Below, one piece after another: positions 1 to 6,665 of a DNA stretch of 23,446 bases. Both the position numbers and the translations under genes were made by a program. Source of the DNA: a virus. The stretch lies in IMG/VR virus record IMGVR_UViG_3300032087_001394, positions 1 to 23,446 of that record, one strand, 5' to 3'. Each line of letters opens with the position of its first letter. The first letter of the stretch is position 1. The notes below the pieces were generated by a model that was not told the DNA's origin, did not search any database, and saw nothing but the letters and a program-made list of their open reading frames with translations.

Positions 1-1542
1 AGCCCGACTAAAAATTTCTGCACGTTTAATTCTTTGACGGGGCAGGCACAAACGCTTTCAGATGGTAATCTCAAGTCTACAATTTCAGCATCACAGGGCG
101 TTTCTTTAGGTACGGTTGCCGTAACTAGCGGTAAATGGTACTGGGAAGTGACAAATGGAAATAACAATATTGGCGGTTCGCGCAAAGCAATTGGTATTGT
201 TGACGTAGACAATTTTATCATCACAAGCGGAGAGTATTTTGTCGATGATGCGTATGGATGGGGTTACGTCGAAAACGGAAACAAAGAAAATAATAATAGC
301 CAGTCTGCTTATGGCAATGTTTTTGATACCGCCGGTAAAATTGTTGGCGTAGCTCTTGATCTGGACAACGGCGCAATTTGGTTCAGCAACGATGGAACGT
401 GGCAGAACAGTGCAACAGTTGGTGAAATTGAGGCTGGTACAACCACTAATGCCGCATTCACCAGCCTTTCAGGCAGGTTTGTTCCTGCGTATTCGGACTT
501 TAGCGGAAACGCAACGGTGAATTTTGGGCAGTCTGCCTTCACCTACACACCGCCTACCGGCTTCGTCGCACTAAACAATGACAACCTCCCGCTTACCGGC
601 GCAGGACTGTCCGGCTTTGTCTGGATCAAGAACCGCGATGCAGCAGACAACCATATGCTGTTCGATGCGGTTCGTGGTGCCACGAAAGACATGCACAGCA
701 ACGCAGTTAATGCTGAAGTAACCAACGTAAACACGCTGCAGCGGTTTCTGCTCAACGGTTTTGAAGTTGGCAACGACGTAGAAGTTAATACGTCAGGAGA
801 AAGCTACGTCGCATGGCAGTGGCTTTACAACAATCTGACAGCTAGTAGCAATACCGATGGCTCTGTAATCTCTTCGGTTCTTGCTAATACAACGGCTGGC
901 TTCAGCATTGTAGGTTATGCTGGAAATTCAACTATTGGAGCAACAGTAGGTCATGGTCTAGGTGCAAAAACGCCAGCTATGATTATTGTGAAGCAGAGAA
1001 CAACAGCTACTAATAGTGATTGGACTGTTTATCACCAAAGTTTTGGAAATACGGGTGGTGGCTATTTAAATTCTTCTGCTGTTTTTACGACTGCAAGTTG
1101 GTGGAACAACACGTCGCCAACATCGAGTGTTTTTACAGTTGATAATTCTGGTCGTGTGAATGGTTCAGGCAATAACTACATTGCCTACTGTTTCGCAGAA
1201 GTCGAAGGCTTCAGCAAGTTCACGTCGTTCGCTGGGAATGGAAATGCAAATGGGCCAATGATTAATCTAGGCTTCAGACCTGCTTACGTTCTTGTAAAAG
1301 TAGCTAGTGGCTCAACAGGTAGCTGGCGGCTGTTTGATACTAGCCGAAATCCATACAATGTTACGGATAAACTAATCTATCCTAATCTTGCTAATGCAGA
1401 AGCCACCTCTGCCGAAATGGATATTTTGAGCAACGGGTTTAAAATTAAAGTTGGTAGTGGTTACGACATCAATGACAGCGGTGACACTATGATCGTGGCA
1501 GCATTTGCCGAGACACCTTTCAAAACAGCAAACGCCCGATAG
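1..1542 (+). CDS. SPRY-domain tail / receptor-binding protein, 5' partial
   Basis: The frame is open from base 1 (SPTKNFCTFNS, then the internal TTG at 34), so the true start lies left of the window. The first ~175 residues look like a SPRY/concanavalin-like fold: WYWEVT, AIGIVD, GWGY, VGVALDLDNGAIWFSNDGTW. The C-terminal half carries GHGLGAKTPAMIIVK, YIAYCFAEVEGFSKF, GFRPAYVLVK and MIVAAFAETPFK, a pattern I associate with DUF7483-like modules of phage tail proteins. SPRY domains are binding modules, so a virion-surface or host-recognition role is inferred. Base composition is patchy: bases about 540-840 are visibly more GC-rich than the flanks, which suggests mosaic assembly. The stop is followed by TAGGAGG, the ribosome site of the next gene. 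The family call is fairly sure; the exact place in the tail is not. Confidence 0.8.
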   Translation, partial: SPTKNFCTFNSLTGQAQTLSDGNLKSTISASQGVSLGTVAVTSGKWYWEVTNGNNNIGGSRKAIGIVDVDNFIITSGEYFVDDAYGWGYVENGNKENNNSQSAYGNVFDTAGKIVGVALDLDNGAIWFSNDGTWQNSATVGEIEAGTTTNAAFTSLSGRFVPAYSDFSGNATVNFGQSAFTYTPPTGFVALNNDNLPLTGAGLSGFVWIKNRDAADNHMLFDAVRGATKDMHSNAVNAEVTNVNTLQRFLLNGFEVGNDVEVNTSGESYVAWQWLYNNLTASSNTDGSVISSVLANTTAGFSIVGYAGNSTIGATVGHGLGAKTPAMIIVKQRTTATNSDWTVYHQSFGNTGGGYLNSSAVFTTASWWNNTSPTSSVFTVDNSGRVNGSGNNYIAYCFAEVEGFSKFTSFAGNGNANGPMINLGFRPAYVLVKVASGSTGSWRLFDTSRNPYNVTDKLIYPNLANAEATSAEMDILSNGFKIKVGSGYDINDSGDTMIVAAFAETPFKTANAR

Positions 1543-1551
1543 GAGGCAAAC

Positions 1552-2133
1552 ATGACATCAATTTATAAATGCTGCCACGGGCAGACGATCCGACCGGGCA
1601 AGGCGTGGACCGACCAGACCGGCGTCCAGCACCCGGCGAACTGGCACACGTACAGCGCAGAGCGCAAAGCAGACCTCGGCATCACCGAGATCGTGCAGCA
1701 GCCTGCACCTGACAGCCGCCTCTATAACTGGTCTTACAATGAAGACGGCACCGTCAACGCTACGGCGAAGTCGCTCGACGACATCAACGAGGTCGATGAA
1801 AACGGTGATCCGCTGCTCGACGAAAAGGGCCAGCAGGTCGTCACGCTCGGCGTGAAATCCACGCTGATCGCCGAGGTCAAGGCGCAGCAGGGCGCATTGT
1901 TGACGCAGACTGACTGGGCTATTATTCGTAAGATCGACACCAACATTGAAGTTCCCGCAGCGATCCAACTTTGGCGTAACGAGATCAGGCTTGCCGCTGC
2001 GGCGATGGAAGACCAGATCACACAGGCTGCGACGACCGACGCCATCGCTGCGCTGTTCGTGACCTACACCAGCAACCCGGACGGCAGCGTTACGAAGACC
2101 GGCGTCCTATTTGATTGGCCGGAACTCGGCTGA
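1552..2133 (+). CDS. Phage tail-associated protein, tail-fibre-assembly-like
   Basis: 193 aa, preceded by a strong TAGGAGG site 6 bases before ATG. The N-terminal segment (GKAWTDQTGVQHPANWHTYSA, then ADLGITEI) matches the 'Y/HPANW...LGI' motif of many small proteins encoded next to phage tail fibre genes. The central part holds a NEDGTVNATAKSLDDI segment. The C-terminal half has TQTDWAIIRKIDT and VPAAIQLWRNEIR, typical of DUF4376-like or tail-fibre-assembly-like proteins. No signal peptide or membrane segment is present. It follows the SPRY protein directly and its stop overlaps the next start by one base (TGATG). Whether it is a chaperone or a virion part cannot be told from the sequence. 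Confidence 0.6.
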   Translation: MTSIYKCCHGQTIRPGKAWTDQTGVQHPANWHTYSAERKADLGITEIVQQPAPDSRLYNWSYNEDGTVNATAKSLDDINEVDENGDPLLDEKGQQVVTLGVKSTLIAEVKAQQGALLTQTDWAIIRKIDTNIEVPAAIQLWRNEIRLAAAAMEDQITQAATTDAIAALFVTYTSNPDGSVTKTGVLFDWPELG

Positions 2134-2309
2134 TGGACAACCACGCCAAAACCATTATCGATCTGAGCAGCATCACTGTCGTGCTTGCCACGCTGGTCGA
2201 GTGGCTACCTGCGGCGGCAGCTTTAGCGTCTTTGATCTGGTCGGTCATCCGCATTTATGAAACTGAAACCGTGCAAAGGTGGATCAAAAAATGGCGCAAG
2301 CAATCGTGA
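2133..2309 (+). CDS. Small membrane protein, putative holin-like
   Basis: 58 aa with start ATG 2133, which overlaps the previous stop by one base. An upstream in-frame start at 2115 would sit inside the preceding gene and is less likely. It has two hydrophobic stretches, about residues 10-28 (LSSITVVLATLVEWLPAAAA) and 28-40 (LASLIWSVIRI), and a basic tail ending RWIKKWRKQS. The 'IRIYETETVQRW' end is one I associate with small membrane proteins in lysis cassettes of T7-like environmental phages. The position immediately before other membrane proteins, a 3TM holin and a lysozyme supports a lysis role. Function (holin or pinholin) is inferred from size, topology and position. Confidence 0.6.
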   Translation: MDNHAKTIIDLSSITVVLATLVEWLPAAAALASLIWSVIRIYETETVQRWIKKWRKQS

Positions 2310-2380
2310 TTAGCTACGGCGAAGTGATGCTGCTCGGTGTGGTGGTGGCTGCGCTGCTATTTGCGGCGTTCAGAAAATAA
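2291..2380 (+). CDS. Single-TM mini-protein in lysis cassette
   Basis: 29 aa (MAQAIVISYGEVMLLGVVVA, then ALLFAAFRK). It overlaps the end of the preceding gene in another frame and ends exactly one base before the next ATG. An AAGGTGG sequence lies about 7 bases before its ATG. Almost the whole protein is one hydrophobic helix (residues ~11-26) with a two-residue basic end, the shape of phage mini-membrane proteins. It could be a holin accessory, an antiholin or a non-functional ORF. The gapless fit between neighbours is the main support. Confidence 0.5.
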   Translation: MAQAIVISYGEVMLLGVVVAALLFAAFRK

Positions 2381-2737
2381 ATGGAACTCGACGCCCGCAT
2401 GATCCTGACGCTCGCAGGGATACTGGTCAGTGTTGTATCGGCAGCAGCCATCGTCAGGCAGAAACTGTCTACTGTCATCGATCAACTAGCCGACACAGAG
2501 GTCAGGCTGCGCGGCTTGGATCGTCGCATCGATGCGCTGGATACCCGCACGGAAAAACAAGAACAGCGCATAAATATATTGGCACAGATGTCATCGCCGG
2601 AACTTTTGAGACGCGATCATATGGCCGCTGCTGTGATGCAAACGGATATTGAGTACCTGAAAGCTGAAACGGCATCTCTCAAAAAAATACATAACGGCGT
2701 TCATCCGCCTGTGGCAAGCGAAAGGATAGCAAAATGA
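2381..2737 (+). CDS. TM-anchored coiled-coil protein of the lysis cassette
   Basis: 118 aa, start ATG directly after the previous TAA (translational coupling likely). One N-terminal membrane helix (about residues 8-26, ILTLAGILVSVVSAAAIV) is followed by a charged, heptad-like stretch (about 30-70, LSTVIDQLADTEVRLRGLDR and QEQRINILAQM). A second helical part follows at 82-105. This N-in membrane anchor plus coiled coil is the layout of inner-membrane spanins (i-spanins), but similar proteins in podoviruses are simply listed as hypothetical. No separate lipoprotein o-spanin is seen. Its stop overlaps the next gene's start as ATGA. Confidence 0.55.
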   Translation: MELDARMILTLAGILVSVVSAAAIVRQKLSTVIDQLADTEVRLRGLDRRIDALDTRTEKQEQRINILAQMSSPELLRRDHMAAAVMQTDIEYLKAETASLKKIHNGVHPPVASERIAK

Positions 2738-3150
2738 TTGGCGCATTACTGCCCGTTATAGGGCCGCTGCTTGGAGATGTAATTAAGCGCGTTCTTCCCG
2801 CCGATAAAGACAAGGCGCAGGAAATTGAGCGCGAAATCAACATGGCACTCATCAATAACAGCAAACAGATTGAACAGGCCGCTGCGTCTGTCATTCTTGC
2901 CGAGGCAAAAAGCGAACACTTTATCACTGCCACATGGCGACCAGTTCTCATGCTGACAATTACCGCCATAGTGGCGTGGAATTTTTTATTCGGAGCGTTA
3001 GTTGAACTGGCTGTAAAAATCGCTACCGGAGATCAAATGCCGTTGACGATCCCGCTACCTGATGAACTGTGGAATCTGCTGATGATTGGCGTCGGAGGTT
3101 ATGTGGTCGGACGCAGCGCCGAGAAAGTCGCAGACAAGGTAAGAAAGTAA
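2734..3150 (+). CDS. Holin of the 3TM type
   Basis: 138 aa, ATGA overlap with the gene before it. The pattern matches the Holin_3TM family: a short amphipathic start (MIGALLPVIGPLLGDVIKRVL), a charged helical middle with EIEREINMALIN, the conserved 'SEHFITATWRPVLMLTI' block at about residues 85-101, then hydrophobic segments near 98-122 and 127-147 with the aliphatic stretch LLMIGVGGYVVGRSAEKV. Holins of this class form the inner-membrane lesion that lets lysozyme reach the cell wall. The lysozyme gene lies 140 bases downstream. Its stop TAA shares its last base with the next ATG. Confidence 0.8.
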   Translation: MIGALLPVIGPLLGDVIKRVLPADKDKAQEIEREINMALINNSKQIEQAAASVILAEAKSEHFITATWRPVLMLTITAIVAWNFLFGALVELAVKIATGDQMPLTIPLPDELWNLLMIGVGGYVVGRSAEKVADKVRK

Positions 3151-3290
3151 TGGCGAGCAAAGTATCAGATGCAGTCTGGCACCCGATAAAGATCAAGCAT
3201 CGCACCAGCATCGGCGACGGACCTAACAGCAAGCCGTCGAACAAACATAAGCGCCGCTCGTGGAAGAAGTACAGAGGGCAGGGCCGTTGA
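3150..3290 (+). CDS. Short basic conserved phage protein
   Basis: 46 aa and very basic: HPIKIKHRTSIGDGP, then KPSNKHKRRSWKKYRGQGR at the end. The start ATG 3150 overlaps the holin stop by one base; AAGGTAAGAAAG upstream can serve as ribosome site. The C-terminal 'NKHKRRSWKKYRGQGR' resembles short proteins seen near lysis or head genes of marine podoviruses (recollection, not checked). The positive charge suggests nucleic-acid binding, but no function is known to me. Its stop TGA lies inside the TTGA overlap with the lysozyme start. Confidence 0.7.
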   Translation: MASKVSDAVWHPIKIKHRTSIGDGPNSKPSNKHKRRSWKKYRGQGR

Positions 3291-3733
3291 CGTTCGAGGA
3301 AAGCCTGCGCCTTGTGCTAGAAGCTGACGAAGGCATCGTGCATGAAATTTACGAAGACCATCTGGGCAATCCGACGTGCGGTATCGGGCACCTTCTGGTT
3401 CCGCAAGACAGGGAATACGGGTGGCCGGTAGGCACTGAGATCAGCGAAGATCGTGTCACGCAGTTATACAATCAGGATGTAAGCATCGCGCTGAATGATG
3501 CTCGCTGGATACACCCCGACTTTGATGACCTGCCGGACAGTGCGCGGATCGTCATTGCGTCCCTGTCCTTTCAGCTAGGCTTGCCACGATACAAAAAATT
3601 CAAGCTACATCATGCCGCTATAGAGGCCAAGGATTGGCGCGAGGCCGCAGCACAACTCCGCGACAGCAGCCTGTACCGGCAGACAACAAAACGCACGGAA
3701 CGTCACGCGAAAAGGTTGGAATCACTTGCCTAA
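3287..3733 (+). CDS. Endolysin, T4-type lysozyme (GH24)
   Basis: 148 aa from TTG 3287. I prefer this start over GTG 3260 because TTGA overlaps the previous stop and AGAGGG lies about 9 bases upstream. The catalytic block is clear: EADEGIVHEIYEDHLGNPTC then GIGHLL. Glu15, Asp24 and Thr30 (counting from TTG) keep the 9- and 15-residue spacing of T4 lysozyme Glu11, Asp20 and Thr26. The later part has 'PDSARIVIASLSFQLG' and 'ALRDS.LYRQT..R' like the C-terminal lobe of GH24 enzymes. It cleaves the MurNAc-GlcNAc bond of peptidoglycan. No signal peptide is seen, so it depends on a holin for export. The length is normal for the family. Confidence 0.92.
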   Translation: MTFEESLRLVLEADEGIVHEIYEDHLGNPTCGIGHLLVPQDREYGWPVGTEISEDRVTQLYNQDVSIALNDARWIHPDFDDLPDSARIVIASLSFQLGLPRYKKFKLHHAAIEAKDWREAAAQLRDSSLYRQTTKRTERHAKRLESLA

Positions 3734-4037
3734 CTTCCGTCATCAGCAAGGTCAGATATGTGAACACATCCTGACCGAGTGGTTGCTGCGGCGCGGTTAT
3801 TACGTCTTGCGCCCTCTTGCGGGGCAAGGGCCAATCGACGTGATGGCTTACGACGAGGAAGGCACGATATTTTTTTTCGACGCTAAACAAAATTCAATGC
3901 GAATCAATCCGGGCCGTAAAAACAAGACAAGAATACACAGACCATTGTCCGAAACACAGAGGCGTCTCGGCGTTCGTGTCGCGTATATAGACATCGAAAG
4001 CCGAGACGTTCATATCGTGCCAAGCATTGACGATTAA
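3726..4037 (+). CDS. Small PD-(D/E)XK nuclease
   Basis: 103 aa, start TTG 3726 overlapping the lysozyme end by 8 bases; AAAAGGTTGG lies upstream. The fold signature is Glu13 in an early helix (QGQICEHILTEWLLRRG), Asp38 in GQGPIDVMAYD and Asp52-Ala-Lys54 in FFFDAKQ, i.e. a D-x-K form of the E-x-K motif. This matches PDDEXK_5-like nucleases, the fold of the cyanobacterial homing enzyme I-Ssp6803I and of some resolvase-like proteins. It may act on branched or phage-specific DNA; the substrate is unknown. It is tail-to-tail with the minus-strand exonuclease with only two bases between the stops, so both transcripts must overlap beyond the genes. Confidence 0.7.
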   Translation: MPNFRHQQGQICEHILTEWLLRRGYYVLRPLAGQGPIDVMAYDEEGTIFFFDAKQNSMRINPGRKNKTRIHRPLSETQRRLGVRVAYIDIESRDVHIVPSIDD

Positions 4038-4039
4038 AT

Positions 4040-4996
4040 TTATATCTCCTTTATCGTCAAAGTTTTCTGACGCATGGTATATGCGTCCTTCGCAGGTACT
4101 ACCCTTTGAGGCTTTGCGCTGTAGCTACGCATCGGGCGACTGATTTGATATAGGCGATTGCCTACCAGCCCTTTCGCCTTGGGGTGTGCGCCCATGTACT
4201 CCATGATCGTGGCCTGCGCCGCGTCAATTCGCGCTTCACTTGCGCCCTTGTCCGCCCGTGCTTCGACCAGATCACTAAGCGCTTCCGCCACTTCCGCGTC
4301 CTTCGACAAATCAATCTCCGGCGCATCCTGATCGACCGTGCTATACGCGTGTGCGGCGTCATCGCTGGACTCCACAGGGTAAAAATCCACATCCGCCTTT
4401 CGGCGCTCGAAATCCACGACCGCTTCCGCGATCTGGCGCTGAATTTCAAGGTCCGCAGCATACACAAACAGACGCAAATCAAGTCCTTGATACAGCGTCG
4501 CGATTACGCCTGACTGGTGGCCCGTACACATCATCTGCGCCTGCAACTGTAGCGGGCCACGCGAAGCCGGTGGGCGGGATTCAGGGTGAGATCGGGTCGC
4601 CTTGCTTTCGACGAGTACAGGCCCGGTCAGGTCTATCGTGTCGGCGTTCATTGTAAATATGCCCCTGTCCGCGTCAGTGCTTATCGTGCCGCTGCCTTCT
4701 CCCAAGCCATCAAGGCTACACGCCATGCGTAGCGTCGGGTGCGGGAACGCGGCAGGGAAATCGTCGCGAAAATTTTGCAGGCCTAAACGCTCCGCCGCGA
4801 CTTTCAGTATCACGGGTTCAAGTTCGTTACCCCAAAACGTCGCTTCATTGCCCGTAAAGGTATCAACGAACGTCCCTTCCGCTGCCGCAATGCAGCGTTG
4901 AAGCAACTGATTGCGCGTCATGTATGGACTATAGCCCAGCAACGCGGGTACAACGCTCGCGCTGATAATGTCGTCAGGTGTTAGTTTCCCAACCAT
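4040..4996 (-). CDS. YqaJ / lambda-type exonuclease
   Basis: 318 aa. The start ATG 4996 has AAGGAG 6 bases upstream, in the leader AACCAAGGAGA. Family signs in order: SASVVPALLGYSPY (~12-25), WGNELEPVI (~55-63), MACSLDG with Asp96, VLVESKAT with Glu130 and Lys132, and QLQAQMMCTG (~150-159). This is the 5'-3' dsDNA exonuclease type used in Red-like recombination, which loads a single-strand annealing protein. The C-terminal ~100 residues are helical (DLVEARADKGASEARI), as in long YqaJ proteins. It is the last gene of the minus-strand cluster, two bases after the recombinase stop. No Redbeta/RecT/Erf partner is recognisable in the window. Confidence 0.85.
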   Translation of the reverse strand: MVGKLTPDDIISASVVPALLGYSPYMTRNQLLQRCIAAAEGTFVDTFTGNEATFWGNELEPVILKVAAERLGLQNFRDDFPAAFPHPTLRMACSLDGLGEGSGTISTDADRGIFTMNADTIDLTGPVLVESKATRSHPESRPPASRGPLQLQAQMMCTGHQSGVIATLYQGLDLRLFVYAADLEIQRQIAEAVVDFERRKADVDFYPVESSDDAAHAYSTVDQDAPEIDLSKDAEVAEALSDLVEARADKGASEARIDAAQATIMEYMGAHPKAKGLVGNRLYQISRPMRSYSAKPQRVVPAKDAYTMRQKTLTIKEI

Positions 4997-4997
4997 T

Positions 4998-5645
4998 TTA
5001 TTCTCCTTGGTTTTCGATTAAGCGGGACACGCTGGCGGGATGCCAGCGCTTGCCCATTGCACTTGAAATTCCGGCCCCGTTAAGGGCGGCGGCAATTTCG
5101 CGTAAACTTGCGCCCTTGTCCAGTAGCGGACGCGCGACCGCTAACGCCCCTTCCGCCACCCGCGCGGACGCGGCAAGGCGCTTCCGTTTGGTTGTCGCGC
5201 CGCCCTTTTCCGGGCAGGGACAACCGAGCGTAACGCCCCGCGCCTTGGCGGCAGCAAGCGCCGCGCGGGTGCGCTCACTGATTTTGCGGCCTTCCCATTC
5301 GGCAAAGACTGCCGCCATTTGCAGAAAAGTGCGGTCCGCTTCCGGCATATCCGCCGCCATGATCGGAACGTTGCTTTCTAATAGGCCCGATACAAAATGA
5401 AGGTTCCGCGCTAGGCGGTCGAGCTTTGCGATTAACAGCGTCGCGCCCTTCTCACGACACGCGGCAAGGGCAAGCGCCAGTTCCGGGCGATCACTTTTCT
5501 TGCCGCTTTCGATTTCCGTAAATTCCGCGACGATATCCCCCCGCCACGGTTCAACGGCGGCACGTTGCGCGTCTAAGCCAAGGCCCGATTGCCCCTGCCG
5601 TTGGGTCGAGACGCGGTAATACGCGACGTATTGCGGCGCGGTCAT
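4998..5645 (-). CDS. Small serine recombinase (resolvase/invertase type)
   Basis: 215 aa. The start ATG 5645 overlaps the preceding stop as ATGA; GAGGTG lies upstream. The catalytic domain is complete: YYRVSTQRQG with nucleophile Ser13, ESGKKSDRPEL at 46-55, AKLDRLARN at 73-81 with the conserved arginines, and FAEWEGRKISERTRAALAAA for the E-helix. A helix-turn-helix of the Hin/resolvase kind fills 163-213 (LREIAAALNGAGI, WHPASVSRLI). At this size it is a resolvase or invertase, not a 450+ aa large serine integrase. It could resolve genome multimers, invert a segment or integrate the phage. I see no clear att or res site next to it. Confidence 0.88.
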   Translation of the reverse strand: MTAPQYVAYYRVSTQRQGQSGLGLDAQRAAVEPWRGDIVAEFTEIESGKKSDRPELALALAACREKGATLLIAKLDRLARNLHFVSGLLESNVPIMAADMPEADRTFLQMAAVFAEWEGRKISERTRAALAAAKARGVTLGCPCPEKGGATTKRKRLAASARVAEGALAVARPLLDKGASLREIAAALNGAGISSAMGKRWHPASVSRLIENQGE

Positions 5646-5827
5646 ATTGTCACCTCGACATATTCGGCTTGTATATTTTGCAACGTGTCGCCGGTATCGT
5701 CGCGGCGCACGTCATAAACGGGTGGGGATGTGTAGCAACGCCCGACGATCACGCCGGTTGCCCATATTATGCGGGGACGGTCCGCGTCTATCACGCGGAC
5801 CGTTACGGGGGTTTGAAGGGCTATCAT
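5642..5827 (-). CDS. Hypothetical small protein
   Basis: 61 aa starting MIALQTPVTVRVIDADRPRI. The start ATG 5827 overlaps the stop of the gene before it (ATGA) and its own stop overlaps the recombinase start (ATGA), which argues for a real gene. A longer upstream reading would cover the preceding gene and is rejected. It is beta-rich in appearance with no Cys pairs, membrane segment or known motif. Function is unknown. Confidence 0.6.
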   Translation of the reverse strand: MIALQTPVTVRVIDADRPRIIWATGVIVGRCYTSPPVYDVRRDDTGDTLQNIQAEYVEVTI

Positions 5828-6024
5828 TGTGCGAGCTCGATAACGTATTGCCCCAAATCCTCGCCGATACGGTGCCCCGTGTCGACGTGGTAATTTGTAG
5901 AGAGTTCCGCCATCAATTCCGAAAGCTCCCGGCACATTTCGTCGGGTTCCTCGCAATCAAGCGCGACCCATAAGCGTTCATAAATATACAGCGTGTCGAC
6001 GCGGGATAGCTTTGCGCGGTTCAT
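5824..6024 (-). CDS. Hypothetical small acidic protein
   Basis: 66 aa, start MNRAKLSRVDTLYIYERLWV. It is linked at both ends by ATGA overlaps to the neighbours, so it is almost certainly co-translated with them. It is acidic and helical (CEEPDEMCRELSELMAELS), with no recognisable domain. Small acidic early proteins are common in phages and some bind host factors, but nothing here shows a target. Confidence 0.65.
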   Translation of the reverse strand: MNRAKLSRVDTLYIYERLWVALDCEEPDEMCRELSELMAELSTNYHVDTGHRIGEDLGQYVIELAQ

Positions 6025-6215
6025 TGTGCGGCTCCTTCAATGAATGCGCGTTTGCGGGCGTTGTACGCTTGCGGCGGCCATCCCGGCAGGGTGGCGAACC
6101 ATTCCGCGCCTCGTTCGATATCGCCGCGCGGGTTTTCAACCCGCCACGCCTTACCGTACAATTGCCAAGCGTGCCATGCGCTGCCGGGTTTAACTTCGTT
6201 TATGTTGCGTGTCAT
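6021..6215 (-). CDS. Hypothetical small protein
   Basis: 64 aa (MTRNINEVKPGSAWHAWQLY at the start). AGGAGA lies 8 bases before ATG 6215. An earlier ATG directly after the AGGAGA leads to a stop after three codons and is not used. It is rich in Trp (six in 64 residues), with WRVENPRGDIERGAEWFATL and PGWPPQAYNARKRAFIEG. The last part resembles short proteins common in phage early regions, with no function I can assign. Its leader contains the repeated AACC motif shared with other minus-strand genes. Confidence 0.6.
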   Translation of the reverse strand: MTRNINEVKPGSAWHAWQLYGKAWRVENPRGDIERGAEWFATLPGWPPQAYNARKRAFIEGAAQ

Positions 6216-6241
6216 CGTGTCATTCTCCTGTGGTTGGTTGG

Positions 6242-6325
6242 TTAAGCGCCAAAGCGCATAAGCGCCTCAGCCATTAGCATTGTAATAAAAATGCTGGCTC
6301 CCAAGACGATCCCGTCTTTAATCAT
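6242..6325 (-). CDS. 27-aa hydrophobic mini-protein
   Basis: 27 aa (MIKDGIVLGASIFITMLMAE, then ALMRFGA). The start ATG shares one base with the stop of the upstream gene (TGATG), the same coupling used through this cluster. The centre (residues 5-22) is hydrophobic enough for one membrane helix. It is too short for family assignment; a chance ORF is possible, but it fills an otherwise empty gap neatly. Confidence 0.4.
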   Translation of the reverse strand: MIKDGIVLGASIFITMLMAEALMRFGA

Positions 6326-6648
6326 CACGCTGCCTCTCTTTCCTCAATCTTTTCGTCGATTGCTTGTTGGATCCGGGCGCGCAATTCGCCATATGCGATA
6401 ATGCTGGCGATTCCGTTGTACGTGATATCTTCCCAAGGCCCGCAATCTTCATAGAATTCCTCGCCGTTGTCGGTGTTGCAATTCTGGCAAAGCTCGTGCG
6501 CTTTGTAGTAGTAAATCGCCCATTCGCTGTTGTCGGCGTATTCGTACGCGAGGTCCATTGCGTCGTCGCGGTCGCCGTCGCATTCGCGTAGGATTTCGTC
6601 AGCAATGTCGGCGGCGTATTCGTTCAGGGTATAGTCGTTAATAGTCAT
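6325..6648 (-). CDS. Hypothetical acidic protein
   Basis: 107 aa. ATG 6648 is preceded by AGGAGA at 8 bases, inside the AACCAAGGAGAACC leader. It is strongly acidic, helical and rich in aromatic residues: LNEYAADIADEILRECDGDR, DLAYEYADNSEWAIYYYKAH. Cys pairs in ELCQNCNTDNGEEFYEDCG could bind metal, although the spacing is not a classic zinc finger. The acidic surface resembles DNA-mimic proteins in a general way only. Function unknown. It is coupled to the mini-protein downstream by TGATG. Confidence 0.65.
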   Translation of the reverse strand: MTINDYTLNEYAADIADEILRECDGDRDDAMDLAYEYADNSEWAIYYYKAHELCQNCNTDNGEEFYEDCGPWEDITYNGIASIIAYGELRARIQQAIDEKIEEREAA

Positions 6649-6665
6649 ATCGTGGTTCTCCTTGG

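Noticed and set aside
4184-5400. Several plus-strand ORFs opposite the exonuclease and recombinase
   Set aside because: All overlap strongly identified minus-strand genes and show no motif or ribosome site.
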